64,000 nt of DNA, taken from Aquimarina latercula DSM 2041 (GTDB taxonomy: Bacteria > Bacteroidota > Bacteroidia > Flavobacteriales > Flavobacteriaceae). The stretch covers positions 62,001-126,000 of the forward strand of contig NZ_AUMK01000003.1 in NCBI RefSeq assembly GCF_000430645.1, written 5' to 3'. A program made the translations under genes and the position numbers. This document shows, in pieces, positions 26,432-35,722 of this stretch (position 1 is its first letter; each line of letters opens with the position of its first letter). Below the pieces are notes generated by a model. That model was not told the origin of the DNA. It made no database searches and saw only the letters and a program-made list of their open reading frames with translations.

Positions 26432-27169
26432 ATGAGATTAAAAAATAGAATTGCAATTGTTACAGGAGGAGCAAGAGGAATAGGAAAAGCTATTTCTACT
26501 TTATTTGCTAAAGAAGGTGCAACTGTAATTATTTGGGATTTATTATCAGAAGGTGAACAAGTGGCTAAATCTATATTAGACAATGGTCAAGTTGCTGAAT
26601 TTACGAGTATTTCCGTTACTAATAAAAGTGCTATTGAAGCCGAAGCCGAAAGGATTCATAAAAAGTATGGAAAAATAGATATTTTGATTAATAATGCAGG
26701 AATAACTAAAGATCGCACACTGCATAAAATGAGTGAGAATGAATGGGATGCTGTAGTCGAAGTAAATTTAAAAGGTGTTTTCTTATGTACACAAGTTGTT
26801 TCTCAATATATGAAAGAATCGAGGTATGGAAGAATTGTATCTGCGGCTTCTAATGTAGGTTTACGAGGTAATTTCGGGCAAACCAATTATGCTGCTACTA
26901 AAGCAGGTGTTATTGCGATGTCTAAAACTTGGACAATAGAGCTAGGTAAGTATGGAATTACAGCTAATGCTTTAGCTCCGGGATTTACACTAACAGAAAT
27001 GACAGATCAGATTCCTAAGGAACATATAGAAGGAATTAAATCACAAATTCCTTTAAAGAAAGCCGCTACACCTATTGATATTGCTTACGGGTATTTGTAT
27101 TTGGCATCAGATGAAGCTTCTTATGTATCAGGTATTTGTTTGACTATAGATGGAGGAATCTCAAGATAG
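26432..27169 (+). CDS. SDR, 3-oxoacyl-ACP/CoA reductase-like
   Basis: 245 residues, FabG-like: TGGARGIGKAI, NNAGITKDRTLHKMSENEWD, the Ser region SAASNVGLRGNFGQTNYAATKAG containing the YxxxK pair, PG in LAPGFTLTEM, and a C-terminal SGICLTIDGG. The NNAGITKD stretch is typical of acetoacetyl-CoA/3-oxoacyl reductases. Third SDR of the block. An acyl-CoA rather than ACP substrate is inferred from the neighbours. Confidence 0.9.
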   Translation: MRLKNRIAIVTGGARGIGKAISTLFAKEGATVIIWDLLSEGEQVAKSILDNGQVAEFTSISVTNKSAIEAEAERIHKKYGKIDILINNAGITKDRTLHKMSENEWDAVVEVNLKGVFLCTQVVSQYMKESRYGRIVSAASNVGLRGNFGQTNYAATKAGVIAMSKTWTIELGKYGITANALAPGFTLTEMTDQIPKEHIEGIKSQIPLKKAATPIDIAYGYLYLASDEASYVSGICLTIDGGISR

Positions 27170-27195
27170 TTTAGAAACACTTAATATGTAAAAAT

Positions 27196-27663
27196 ATGGA
27201 TCAGTTGACTTGTAAAAACTTTGATGAGTTTAAAGCTTACAACGGAAAACAATTACCATTGGGTGAATGGGTCACTGTAACCCAGGAAATGATTAATGCC
27301 TTTGCAGATGCTACAAAAGATTACCAATGGGTGCACGTTGATTTAGATCGAATTGAAAAGGAATCACCATTTAAGAAGCCTATTGCTCACGGTTTTTTAT
27401 CAGTTTCGCTACTATCCAAAATGTTGATGGATCTTATTGATATAGAAAGTTTAGCAATGGGTGTTAATTATGGACTTAATAAAGTAAGGTTTCCAAATCC
27501 TGTAATTGTAGATAGTAGGTTAAGATTACATAGTAGTATTAAGGATATAGAGGCTTATACCGAAAAAGGCCTAAAAATAACTTGGGATTGTTCAGTGGAA
27601 ATTGATGGTTCAGAAAAGCCTGCCTGTGTTGCAGAATTTGTTTCGTTAATGTTTGAGGAGTAA
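27196..27663 (+). CDS. MaoC family dehydratase (R-specific enoyl-CoA hydratase-like)
   Basis: 155 residues, single hotdog domain. The MaoC hydratase motif is FADATKDYQWVHVDLDR...FKKPIAHGFLSVSLL, providing the catalytic Asp/His pair. NodN/PhaJ-like members hydrate trans-2-enoyl-CoA. Together with the FabG-like SDR immediately upstream (26 bp) it gives a possible hydration/oxidation pair in the block. Confidence 0.9.
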   Translation: MDQLTCKNFDEFKAYNGKQLPLGEWVTVTQEMINAFADATKDYQWVHVDLDRIEKESPFKKPIAHGFLSVSLLSKMLMDLIDIESLAMGVNYGLNKVRFPNPVIVDSRLRLHSSIKDIEAYTEKGLKITWDCSVEIDGSEKPACVAEFVSLMFEE

Positions 27664-27732
27664 AAAATGTAATTTGCTTTTATTTAGAAAAGTGATGTCA
27701 TTTTTGAATCTATTTTAATAGTATATCTAAGT

Positions 27733-28557
27733 ATGCAATTTCAAGAATTTTATTTCAATTATCTTAAATATCAGTTGTACGGTCAATATTGGTTGCCTAC
27801 TAACTGTAAAGCAATGGTTTTGCTAGTACATGGTATGGGTGAGCATTCTGGTAGATATTCGGATCATGTAATTCCTGAGTTGTTGTCAAAACAAATAGGT
27901 GTAATTACTTATGATAATTTTGGTCATGGTAAGAGCAGTGGTAAAAGAGGACATTGCCCTAATTATGATTCTCTTATGGATACAATAGACGCTGTTTATC
28001 AAAAATCAAGAGAAATAGTAAATAACCTTCCTGTATTCTTATATGGGCATAGTATGGGTGGAAACTTGGTTATCAATTATTTAATCCGGAAAAAACCAGA
28101 AGTTACAGGAGTAATTATTACGAGTCCTTTCTTACGTTTAGCGTTTCAGCCACCAAAATGGAAAATGACAATGGGAAAGATGTTTCAAAAAATAGCACCT
28201 TCTGTAACATTGCCTTCTGGGTTGGATGTAAAGGCCATTTCTAGAATAGCGGATGAGGTAGAAAAGTATGAAAATGATCCTTTAATTCACGATAGAGTAA
28301 GTACTAATTTCACACTTCCAATTATAGAAGCTGGTATTTGGGTAATTTCTAAAGCCGCTTTTGTTGAAAAACCAGTTTTGATAGTTCATGGAACTGCAGA
28401 TCAAATTACTGATTATAGGGCAAGTCAAGAGTTTGCAGAAAAGAATGACTTGATTTCATTTATTCCTTTTAAAGGAGGGTACCACGAACTGCATAATGAT
28501 TTAGAAAAAGAAAAGTTTCTTTTGACGATTACGAATTGGATTGTTCAGATGGTTTAA
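27733..28557 (+). CDS. alpha/beta hydrolase, monoacylglycerol-lipase/lysophospholipase-like
   Basis: 274 residues, no signal peptide. LLVHGMGEHSGRY (oxyanion region), nucleophile elbow YGHSMGGNL (Ser at about residue 105), acid in VHGTADQITDY and catalytic His in GGYHELHND. This is the Hydrolase_4 / lysophospholipase (MGL) pattern. It closes the catabolic block after a 69-bp gap and may liberate acyl chains from glycerolipids to feed it. Confidence 0.87.
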   Translation: MQFQEFYFNYLKYQLYGQYWLPTNCKAMVLLVHGMGEHSGRYSDHVIPELLSKQIGVITYDNFGHGKSSGKRGHCPNYDSLMDTIDAVYQKSREIVNNLPVFLYGHSMGGNLVINYLIRKKPEVTGVIITSPFLRLAFQPPKWKMTMGKMFQKIAPSVTLPSGLDVKAISRIADEVEKYENDPLIHDRVSTNFTLPIIEAGIWVISKAAFVEKPVLIVHGTADQITDYRASQEFAEKNDLISFIPFKGGYHELHNDLEKEKFLLTITNWIVQMV

Positions 28558-28718
28558 TGTGTTGTTTTTTAATTTATTAAGTGTATTTTTCGTCAGTTTT
28601 TTCATACTTGTTTATAGTTGTTATAGAAGCTGTTTTTCCTTATTTTTATTAGAATATTTATTTGTTGTCTAAAAACAACTCTTGAAATCTGAAAACACAC
28701 AAAAAACAATAAAGTATT

Positions 28719-29207
28719 ATGGGCGAACTAACAAGTGCTAAAAAGAAATCGACAAGTGTTTTACATATAATTCCAGAAGAACAAATTGGATCAAATAACT
28801 GTTGGGCTGCTGCTTTATCAATGGCTTTACAAAGTTATGGAACATTTAAGTCCGAAAAAGAACTAGACCAAATGTTTGAAGCAAATAATCAAGGTTTAGA
28901 TTTATTTACATTACATCCGCAAATATCAACTCACTTTAGCTATATCAATTCAGAATATAGAAGTTTAATTTATGGAAATGATTCAAAACTTACTTTTAGT
29001 GAGATAAAAGGGCATATAGATAGCAGTCGTCCAATTTTAATTGGGACACAAAATTATAATGGTTTTATGGCGCACGCACTTTTGATAACGGGGTATAAAG
29101 ATGATAATACGGTTTTAGTGATTGATCCTTGGGTTGGAGTTTTAAAAGAAATAACGTTAGAAGAATTAGAGAATTACTGGGTAGAGACCATTGTATTCGA
29201 TAAATAA
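28719..29207 (+). CDS. small papain-like (C39/C70-type) cysteine peptidase
   Basis: 162 residues with no signal peptide or membrane segment. Cys28 in NNCWAAALSM, His119 in GFMAHALLITGYKDD, and Asp136 in VLVIDPWVG form the triad layout of Peptidase_C39_2 / AvrRpt2-like (C70) papain-fold proteins. The upstream segment SVLHIIPEEQIGSNNCW resembles the start of the C39-like domain. There is no ABC transporter to match a C39 leader peptidase, and the protein stands alone between a lipase and a kinase. It could be cytoplasmic or released by an unrecognised route. Confidence 0.8.
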   Translation: MGELTSAKKKSTSVLHIIPEEQIGSNNCWAAALSMALQSYGTFKSEKELDQMFEANNQGLDLFTLHPQISTHFSYINSEYRSLIYGNDSKLTFSEIKGHIDSSRPILIGTQNYNGFMAHALLITGYKDDNTVLVIDPWVGVLKEITLEELENYWVETIVFDK

Positions 29208-29247
29208 AAATATCTAATTATAGAGTAGGTTTGGTGTCCTTTTAAGT

Positions 29248-31137
29248 CTATTCTTTTTTTGATTTGGTATATGGGATTGTAAAATAAAACACAGAACCTA
29301 AGTCTTTTTTGCTTTCTAACCAGATTTTTCCGCCAAGCATTTCACTGTAGGCTTTAGCGATAGATAATCCAATACCAGCCCCTTCTATGGCATAATTATT
29401 TTCGATATCTGCTTGTACGAAGCGTTCGAAAATTGCTTTTTGTCGATTTTTTGCAATTCCCATACCGGTATCTTTTACGTAAAATTGTAAAAATTCATCT
29501 TCCACTTTATAACCAAAAGAAATAGAGCCTTCAGGAGTATATTTAAGAGCGTTTTTAACTAAGTTGGTTAGTATAGCGTTAAATTTTTCTTTATCTGTTT
29601 TAATAATTGCTTCTTGGTCCGGTAAACCATTGTTAAAGCTTAATAGCAAACCCTTTCTGTCTGCTTCTGGTTTAAAAAACTGATATAAATAAGTTACTTG
29701 TTCATTGATGTCTATATCTGATGTAAACACCTTCACTTGTCCAGATTCAATCTTCGAAATATCAATTATATCTCTTATAATATTGAGCATTCGAGTGCCA
29801 CTTTCTTCTATAAGACTAATGTATAGTTGTTGTTCGTCTCCGGTAAGTACAGGTTCTTTAAGTAATTCGGCAAAACCTAATATCCCATTCATAGGAGTTC
29901 GTATTTCATGACTCATGTTTGCTAAGAAAGCAGACTTTAAACGATCACTTTCTTCAGCTTTATCTTTCATTTTATTTAGTTCTATTTCATAAAGTTTTAA
30001 TTCAGTGATATCTGTTGCAGTCCCTACATAACCAATAATTTCTTTTCGTTCATTATACTCAGGAATAGCTTGGCCTAATACCCAAATAGTAGTTCCATCT
30101 GGTCTAATAAATCTATATTCAGCATGTGAAGATTCTCGTCTTTTTGTATTATTATACCAGTCAGATTTTAATTTCTTTCTATCCTCTGGATGTACTGCTT
30201 TTAGCCATCCATCGTTCATTGCTTCTTGTTGGGCTAAACCGGAAATTTCGCACCATTTTTCGTTAACAAAGGTAGTTTTTCCATTGGCTTTAGTCATAAA
30301 AATGCCTACAGGAGAAATATCGGTTAATGTTCTATATCTGTTTTCGCTTAGCTGAATTACCTTTTCTGCTTCTTCAAATTTTTGACGATAGGTTAGTGAG
30401 TGATAAACATCCTTAAAAGTAGAATAGCTGTTTTCGGAGATTTCTTTTTGAAAGTATTTAATGTATATGGTAAATAAAATACCATAATAAATACTCATAA
30501 CTATTTTAGAAGATAGTCCAGAAATTAGAAAATTTGTTACATCCATAGGTCCCCAAAACCCTACAATACTAAACATCAAAGCATCAAATGAAAGGATCAA
30601 AAGCATCGTGAAAAGTATTCTTAGAAAAAGAGATTGTATATGTTTAGAAATATACTCAAAGACAAAAATTATAAGAATAGAATCAAGGAATAAAAGAATA
30701 GTACCATAAATTAGAAGAAATATATTGGTGTTAAAAAAATCAGATAACATAGTAAATGAAACCTGATGAATACTAGAATCTTTTAAGTTAATACCGAAAA
30801 GGAGTAATAAGATTACTATCATCAAGTTAGCAATAACGAGTGCGTATATTAGCTTTCTTGTTAATAAAGCATCTTCTTTAATGTAGAAAATTAATACGGT
30901 AAACAGTGTTACGGAAAAAAGAACGGAGGATCCTGGAGATACCGTAATTCCATTATATATTTCAAAATACATTGTTGTTGCTGTGAATACCTGTATGAAT
31001 TGAAACATTCCTAAGGCTGTAAATAACAGTCCGTTACCTGTTACTTTTCGAAAATGAAATAACGTTAATACCAAAAAGGATACTACAAACCCTTGTAGCA
31101 AGAAAACTGATATTTGATAAAAATTTACTTCTTCCAT
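29248..31137 (-). CDS. membrane PAS-domain sensor histidine kinase
   Basis: 629 residues. Six or seven hydrophobic segments occupy residues about 10-230, then a PAS domain with PAC motif (about 262-380: FVNEKWCEISGL, YRFIRPDGTTIWV), the HisKA domain with phospho-His at about residue 410 (NMSHEIRTPMNGILG), and HATPase_c with N box (NLVKNALKYT), DTGMGIA and GAGIGLSIAK. No receiver domain. It would sense a membrane-linked or small-ligand signal through the multi-span N-terminus. No regulator gene is adjacent, so it is an orphan kinase. Confidence 0.92.
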   Translation of the reverse strand: MEEVNFYQISVFLLQGFVVSFLVLTLFHFRKVTGNGLLFTALGMFQFIQVFTATTMYFEIYNGITVSPGSSVLFSVTLFTVLIFYIKEDALLTRKLIYALVIANLMIVILLLLFGINLKDSSIHQVSFTMLSDFFNTNIFLLIYGTILLFLDSILIIFVFEYISKHIQSLFLRILFTMLLILSFDALMFSIVGFWGPMDVTNFLISGLSSKIVMSIYYGILFTIYIKYFQKEISENSYSTFKDVYHSLTYRQKFEEAEKVIQLSENRYRTLTDISPVGIFMTKANGKTTFVNEKWCEISGLAQQEAMNDGWLKAVHPEDRKKLKSDWYNNTKRRESSHAEYRFIRPDGTTIWVLGQAIPEYNERKEIIGYVGTATDITELKLYEIELNKMKDKAEESDRLKSAFLANMSHEIRTPMNGILGFAELLKEPVLTGDEQQLYISLIEESGTRMLNIIRDIIDISKIESGQVKVFTSDIDINEQVTYLYQFFKPEADRKGLLLSFNNGLPDQEAIIKTDKEKFNAILTNLVKNALKYTPEGSISFGYKVEDEFLQFYVKDTGMGIAKNRQKAIFERFVQADIENNYAIEGAGIGLSIAKAYSEMLGGKIWLESKKDLGSVFYFTIPYTKSKKE

Positions 31138-31222
31138 AAAACATTCTGAACCATCTTTATTTAAGAATAAATAAAGTGATTGTAATTTATATTAAAAAAG
31201 CCCGAGAGGTAATCTGTGTGCG

Positions 31223-31246
31223 CAAATCTAAATGGGGAATTTAGAT
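31223..31246 (-). promoter_or_regulatory. -7 element with overlapping dyad upstream of the sensor kinase
   Basis: TAGATTTG (31230-31223 on the minus strand) fits TAnnTTTG, but without a TTG at the -33 spacing. It overlaps a dyad ATCTAAAT / ATTTAGAT (31226-31233 and 31239-31246) with a 5-nt centre. The dyad is placed where an operator or activator site would act. Confidence 0.4.
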
Positions 31247-31390
31247 ATATACATATATCCCGAAGATACGAAAGTAATTATATTTTGAATGCAATGAAAT
31301 ACAAGTTTTCCTATAAGTAAGTTTCTTAGTTAATTATTTGTGTAATAAAATGAATACGTTTTTACTGTTTAAGTTTTAAAAACATAATAT

Positions 31391-31903
31391 TTATCGCTGT
31401 AGATACGTGTATCCAAAAAATAGTAAGGCGGCTAGAGCAGCACTTATAATAAACAATGAAGTTCTGTTGTCATCTTTTGGTGATTTTAAAGTAATTGTTT
31501 TAAAGATTTTAATCATTTTCTTTTGTTCGAAAAATAGAAGAATTATAAGAATAACAAGAAAGACGATAGCGTTAATAGTAGCTCCTGCGTTAACTTGGTA
31601 GAATACATCAAATAGTACAATATTGGCCATGATTGGCAATAAAAGGAATGTGCCAATAATTTTAGTACGCTTAGATAAAAGTAGTAATGCTCCTGTAACT
31701 TGCAATACTCCAATAATTATGGGTATTGCTTGTGTGTGTCCAAAAAAAGACCACATAAGTTCCATCCCAGTTAACTCACTTACTAATTTATCTGGAAAAC
31801 CATTATTATTTTTAAATTGAAGTGGTTTGGCAGCACCGTAAACAAATATGAAAAATGCTACGAAGTATCGCAGCGTACGTTCAGTTATTTTTTGAAAATA
31901 CAT
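31391..31903 (-). CDS. DoxX-like membrane protein
   Basis: 170 residues, four hydrophobic segments (about 12-28, 55-78, 85-100, 108-125) and a fifth near the C-terminus (LFIISAALAALLFFGYTYL). The loop FGHTQAIPIIIGVLQVTGALLLL matches DoxX / SURF4-like proteins of unknown biochemical role in the inner membrane. It probably forms a pair with the membrane protein gene 67 bp downstream in reading order or stands alone. Confidence in family is moderate. Confidence 0.7.
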   Translation of the reverse strand: MYFQKITERTLRYFVAFFIFVYGAAKPLQFKNNNGFPDKLVSELTGMELMWSFFGHTQAIPIIIGVLQVTGALLLLSKRTKIIGTFLLLPIMANIVLFDVFYQVNAGATINAIVFLVILIILLFFEQKKMIKIFKTITLKSPKDDNRTSLFIISAALAALLFFGYTYLQR

Positions 31904-31970
31904 GATGTATGAGTTTAATTATCAGACGATGTACTAAAAATAATGTTACAAGGAAGGTAAGAACCTGTTG

Positions 31971-32600
31971 TTAAGATATTTTTCGTCTCCAAAAAGTAAC
32001 AAATATTAATGTAACAATAGAAGGGGTTAACCAAACCCATAAGGTGCTTGAATCCAATGCAGCTAGTAAAAATGCAGTTATTGCTGCTCCGTATGCTCCG
32101 GACATTTTACCAATATGATTAGATAAATAAGCCTTAGGATTCGTTTTAAAGGTTTTATAGAGCTTAACATCTCTAATCGTGGCCATGACACCAAACCCTC
32201 CGAAAAAGAAAAATAAAATGCTTTTAGGGATCTCTTGCAAGTGATAATAGATGCCTGTACTAATCATTCCTAAAAATATTAATCCCATTACAGAGCTAAT
32301 AATGATGTCCACTTTTTGTAAAACATATTGTTTTTTAAACCTGAGTACTCTATTTCCAGAAATTACAAGGTATATTGTGAATATAGAGAGTAAGTGTAGT
32401 AGTAAATTTTTATGATTAGGGAGAAGGGTGATAGGGATAGCAATTAGAGCACTAATAAACATAGCGATAGAGAATACTATTCCGGCTTTTTTGTGGTAAA
32501 ACCTACCTTTTTTACCTATAATACTGATAAGGCCTGATAATAATCCAATACCACCAAATAATGCATGAATGTAAATGAGAATTATCACAGTTTGTTCCAT
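31971..32600 (-). CDS. DUF2306-like multi-span membrane protein
   Basis: 209 residues, six to seven hydrophobic helices. The N-terminal IYIHALFGGIGLLSGLISI and GRFYHKKAGIVFSIAMFISA are typical of the DUF2306-like predicted membrane proteins, where the conserved His could bind a cofactor. No catalytic motif is recognised. The reading frame is intact, and the gene sits between the hut operon and a DoxX-like gene, on the same strand as both. Confidence 0.6.
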   Translation of the reverse strand: MEQTVIILIYIHALFGGIGLLSGLISIIGKKGRFYHKKAGIVFSIAMFISALIAIPITLLPNHKNLLLHLLSIFTIYLVISGNRVLRFKKQYVLQKVDIIISSVMGLIFLGMISTGIYYHLQEIPKSILFFFFGGFGVMATIRDVKLYKTFKTNPKAYLSNHIGKMSGAYGAAITAFLLAALDSSTLWVWLTPSIVTLIFVTFWRRKIS

Positions 32601-32657
32601 AGGGCTTATAAGAAGTTCTATGGTAAATATAGCTAAATGTAGGAACAGATATTATAA

Positions 32658-33611
32658 TTAAGAAGAGGAAATAAACTTCATCATATAATAAACTAATCTA
32701 GCAGCTAATTTAGCTGTGATATTATCTAAATCATATTTAGGATTAAGCTCTACAATATCCGCACTAACTAATTTTTTACTATTGCAAATTTGTTCAATAG
32801 CAAATAAGGCAATGTCGATAGAAAAACCAAATGGAGAAGGGGCGCTAACACCAGGAGCAACAGAAGATGAAAAACCATCTAAATCAATGGTTAAATAAAC
32901 CAAGTCAACATCGTTTATAAAATTATTAATTACTACTTCAATATTGTTTTTGTTTGTAATATTGAAATCTGTATTCTTGATATATTCTACTCCCAGTTTT
33001 TGAGCAGTTTGGAATAATTCTTTGTTATTGGATTCTTCTTGAATTCCTAAGCACAGGTATTTGAAACGATCATTCTCTTTAGAGATTTGATAAAATGGAG
33101 TACCAGAATTTCCTTGGCCATTTACTGATCTCAAGTCAAAATGAGCGTCTAAATTTATAATTCCAATTCTGGCGTCTGGTTGGTGTTTTTTAATTCCATT
33201 ATAGTGTGCGTGTGCAAGATCATGACCACCTCCTAAAATAATACTAAAATATTGCTTTTCAAGAATTTGAAACACCTTATTTGAAGTAATAGTTTGAGCT
33301 TCTTCTAAGTCATTTCCTATGCAATAAATGTTGCCTACGTCTATTATTTTAACAGTTTTATCGAAATGATTTGATAAAGACCCTATCATTTTCCTTATTT
33401 GATCAGGTGCGGACTCTGTGCCAATTCTACCTAAATTTCTTTTGACTCCTTCTTCGCAAGCGTATCCTAGAATTGTAAAGCTTGTTTGCTTATTTTTAGG
33501 AAGTTCATCATTTTCTATGTCAATACAAGTTATTTTCTCGTGAAGATATAATTGATCATTAGATGTCCGTCCTGACCAAATAGCGGGATTTGTTTTTTTA
33601 TAGTTGTTCAT
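32658..33611 (-). CDS. hutG: formimidoylglutamase
   Basis: 317 residues, ureohydrolase (arginase) fold. Metal ligands are visible in GGGHDLAHAHY (about residue 128), NLDAHFDLR (about 152) and DLDGFSSSVAPGVSAPSP (about 245). It hydrolyses N-formimidoyl-L-glutamate to glutamate and formamide, the last step of histidine breakdown. Last gene of the hut operon, 48 bp after hutU. Because this step is a one-step hydrolysis, no separate HutF or folate transferase is needed. Confidence 0.92.
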   Translation of the reverse strand: MNNYKKTNPAIWSGRTSNDQLYLHEKITCIDIENDELPKNKQTSFTILGYACEEGVKRNLGRIGTESAPDQIRKMIGSLSNHFDKTVKIIDVGNIYCIGNDLEEAQTITSNKVFQILEKQYFSIILGGGHDLAHAHYNGIKKHQPDARIGIINLDAHFDLRSVNGQGNSGTPFYQISKENDRFKYLCLGIQEESNNKELFQTAQKLGVEYIKNTDFNITNKNNIEVVINNFINDVDLVYLTIDLDGFSSSVAPGVSAPSPFGFSIDIALFAIEQICNSKKLVSADIVELNPKYDLDNITAKLAARLVYYMMKFISSS

Positions 33612-33659
33612 TGGTAGAATAATGCTTGTGTGTAAAATATTGTACAGATGTGATGGTTG

Positions 33660-35663
33660 TTAAAATAATTTATCTAAAATTCTTTTCTCTAGGATATTAG
33701 GGATGGTTACTTTAAGTGAAGGTGTACGTTTCATTTCTCTTTTTATCGCAAAAATAGCCTCTTCATTTCTTGCCCAACTTCTCCTAGAAATACCATTATT
33801 CACATCATAAAACAACATGTTTTTTAATCTTTTGGACGCTTCATCAGATCCATCTAATAGTAAACCAAATCCTCCGTTGATAACTTCTCCCCATCCAACG
33901 CCACCTCCGTTATGAATGGATACCCAAGTAGCTCCTCTAAAACTATCTCCAATTACATTATGAATCGCCATATCAGCAGTAAATTTGCTTCCATCATAAA
34001 TATTACTAGTCTCTCTATATGGAGAATCTGTACCGCTTACGTCGTGATGATCTCTACCTAATACTACAGGCGCCGATATTTGATTTGATTTAATAGCTTT
34101 ATTGAACGCTTCAGCGATCTTTGATCTTCCTTCGGCATCAGCATATAGAATTCTTGCTTTGGAGCCTACAACAAGCTTATTTTCTTTTGCTTCTTGAATC
34201 CAAGTGATATTGTCTTGCATCTGTTGTTGGATTTCTTCTGGAGCATTTTTCTTAATCTCTTGCATTACCTGTATTGCAATGTTGTCAGTTGTATCTAAAT
34301 CATTAAGGTTTCCCGAGGTACACACCCATCTAAATGGACCAAAACCGTAATCAAAACACATAGGTCCTAGGATATCTTGCACGTATGAAGGGTATTTAAA
34401 ATCTATCTTGTTTGTGTCCATTACATCCGCTCCAGCACGAGAAGCTTCTAATAGAAATGCATTTCCGTAATCAAAAAAGTAGGTTCCTTTCGCTGTATGC
34501 TTATTTATTGCATCTGCATGTCTTCTTAATGATTCTTGTACTTTAGTTTTAAATTGGATTGGGTCATTTGCAATCATTTCATTGGATTCCGAATAAGTCA
34601 TATCTACAGGATAGTACCCTCCAGACCAAGGATTGTGTAGTGATGTCTGATCTGATCCTAGATGTATATATATGTTTTCATCATAAAAACGTTCCCATAC
34701 ATCAACGATATTTCCTTTATACGCAATTGATACCACTTCTGTATTTTTAATCGCTGTTTGAACTCTTCTTACTAAATCATCTAAATTATCTACAATTTCA
34801 TCTACCCAACCTTGTTCATGGCGTTTTTCGGCTGCATCGGGATTTACTTCAGCGCATACGGTAATACATTTAGCAATGTTTCCAGCTTTAGGCTGGGCAC
34901 CGCTCATTCCGCCTAAACCAGCGGTTAAGAAAATCTTACCAGCAGTTTTTTCGCCAGGAGTTAAGGTTTTTCTGAATGCATTCATTACGGTAATAGTAGT
35001 TCCGTGTACGATTCCTTGTGGCCCAATATACATATAACTTCCAGCAGTCATTTGTCCATATTGGGTAACTCCTAATGCGTTGAATTTCTCCCAATCATCT
35101 GGTTTGGAATAATTTGGAATCATCATTCCATTTGTAACAACAACTCTCGGAGCTTCTTTAGAAGAAGGAAATAGTCCCATAGGGTGACCTGAGTATATGT
35201 GTAAAGTCTGTTCTTCGGTCATGGTGGCTAGGTAATACATCGTAAGCAGATACTGTGCCCAATTTTGAAAAACGCCTCCGTTTCCTCCATAAGTAATTAA
35301 TTCGTACGGATGTTGAGCAACAGCAGGATCTAAATTGTTTTGTATCATTAACATGATTCCTGCGGCCTGTGCGGTAATTGATGGATACTCATATATAGAT
35401 CTAGCACACATTTCATAATCTGGCATAAAACGATACATATAAATACGTCCGTATTCATTTAACTCTTCAAGGAATTCCTCGGCAAGTTCTTGATGCCAAT
35501 CCGGTTTGAAATATCTCAGAGCATTTTTAAGTGCTAGTTTTTTTTCATCAATTGTCAATATTTGTTTTCGTTTAGGAGCTCTACTTATTTTTGTACTAAG
35601 TTCTTTTTTAGGAGGTAATGTATCAGGGATACCAGTTAAAATTTGTTCTTTGAAAGTAGTCAT
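33660..35663 (-). CDS. hutU: urocanate hydratase
   Basis: 667 residues, long form of urocanase. Conserved blocks include GGNGGVFQNWAQYLLTMYYL, SGHPMGLFPS, TAGLGGMSGAQPKAG (NAD-binding glycine-rich region), and near the C-terminus GRDHHDVSGTDSPYRET. The NAD+-dependent enzyme converts urocanate to imidazolonepropionate in the cytoplasm. It lies 59 bp downstream of hutI in the operon order H-I-U-G. Confidence 0.95.
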   Translation of the reverse strand: MTTFKEQILTGIPDTLPPKKELSTKISRAPKRKQILTIDEKKLALKNALRYFKPDWHQELAEEFLEELNEYGRIYMYRFMPDYEMCARSIYEYPSITAQAAGIMLMIQNNLDPAVAQHPYELITYGGNGGVFQNWAQYLLTMYYLATMTEEQTLHIYSGHPMGLFPSSKEAPRVVVTNGMMIPNYSKPDDWEKFNALGVTQYGQMTAGSYMYIGPQGIVHGTTITVMNAFRKTLTPGEKTAGKIFLTAGLGGMSGAQPKAGNIAKCITVCAEVNPDAAEKRHEQGWVDEIVDNLDDLVRRVQTAIKNTEVVSIAYKGNIVDVWERFYDENIYIHLGSDQTSLHNPWSGGYYPVDMTYSESNEMIANDPIQFKTKVQESLRRHADAINKHTAKGTYFFDYGNAFLLEASRAGADVMDTNKIDFKYPSYVQDILGPMCFDYGFGPFRWVCTSGNLNDLDTTDNIAIQVMQEIKKNAPEEIQQQMQDNITWIQEAKENKLVVGSKARILYADAEGRSKIAEAFNKAIKSNQISAPVVLGRDHHDVSGTDSPYRETSNIYDGSKFTADMAIHNVIGDSFRGATWVSIHNGGGVGWGEVINGGFGLLLDGSDEASKRLKNMLFYDVNNGISRRSWARNEEAIFAIKREMKRTPSLKVTIPNILEKRILDKLF

Positions 35664-35722
35664 AAGTATTTGATGTAATTGTTGATCATATAGATCATTG
35701 TTGAAGTCTTTTTATCGTTATA

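Noticed and set aside
28719..29207. C39 leader peptidase of a bacteriocin exporter
   Set aside because: No ABC transporter domain, no precursor peptide gene and no membrane segment nearby.
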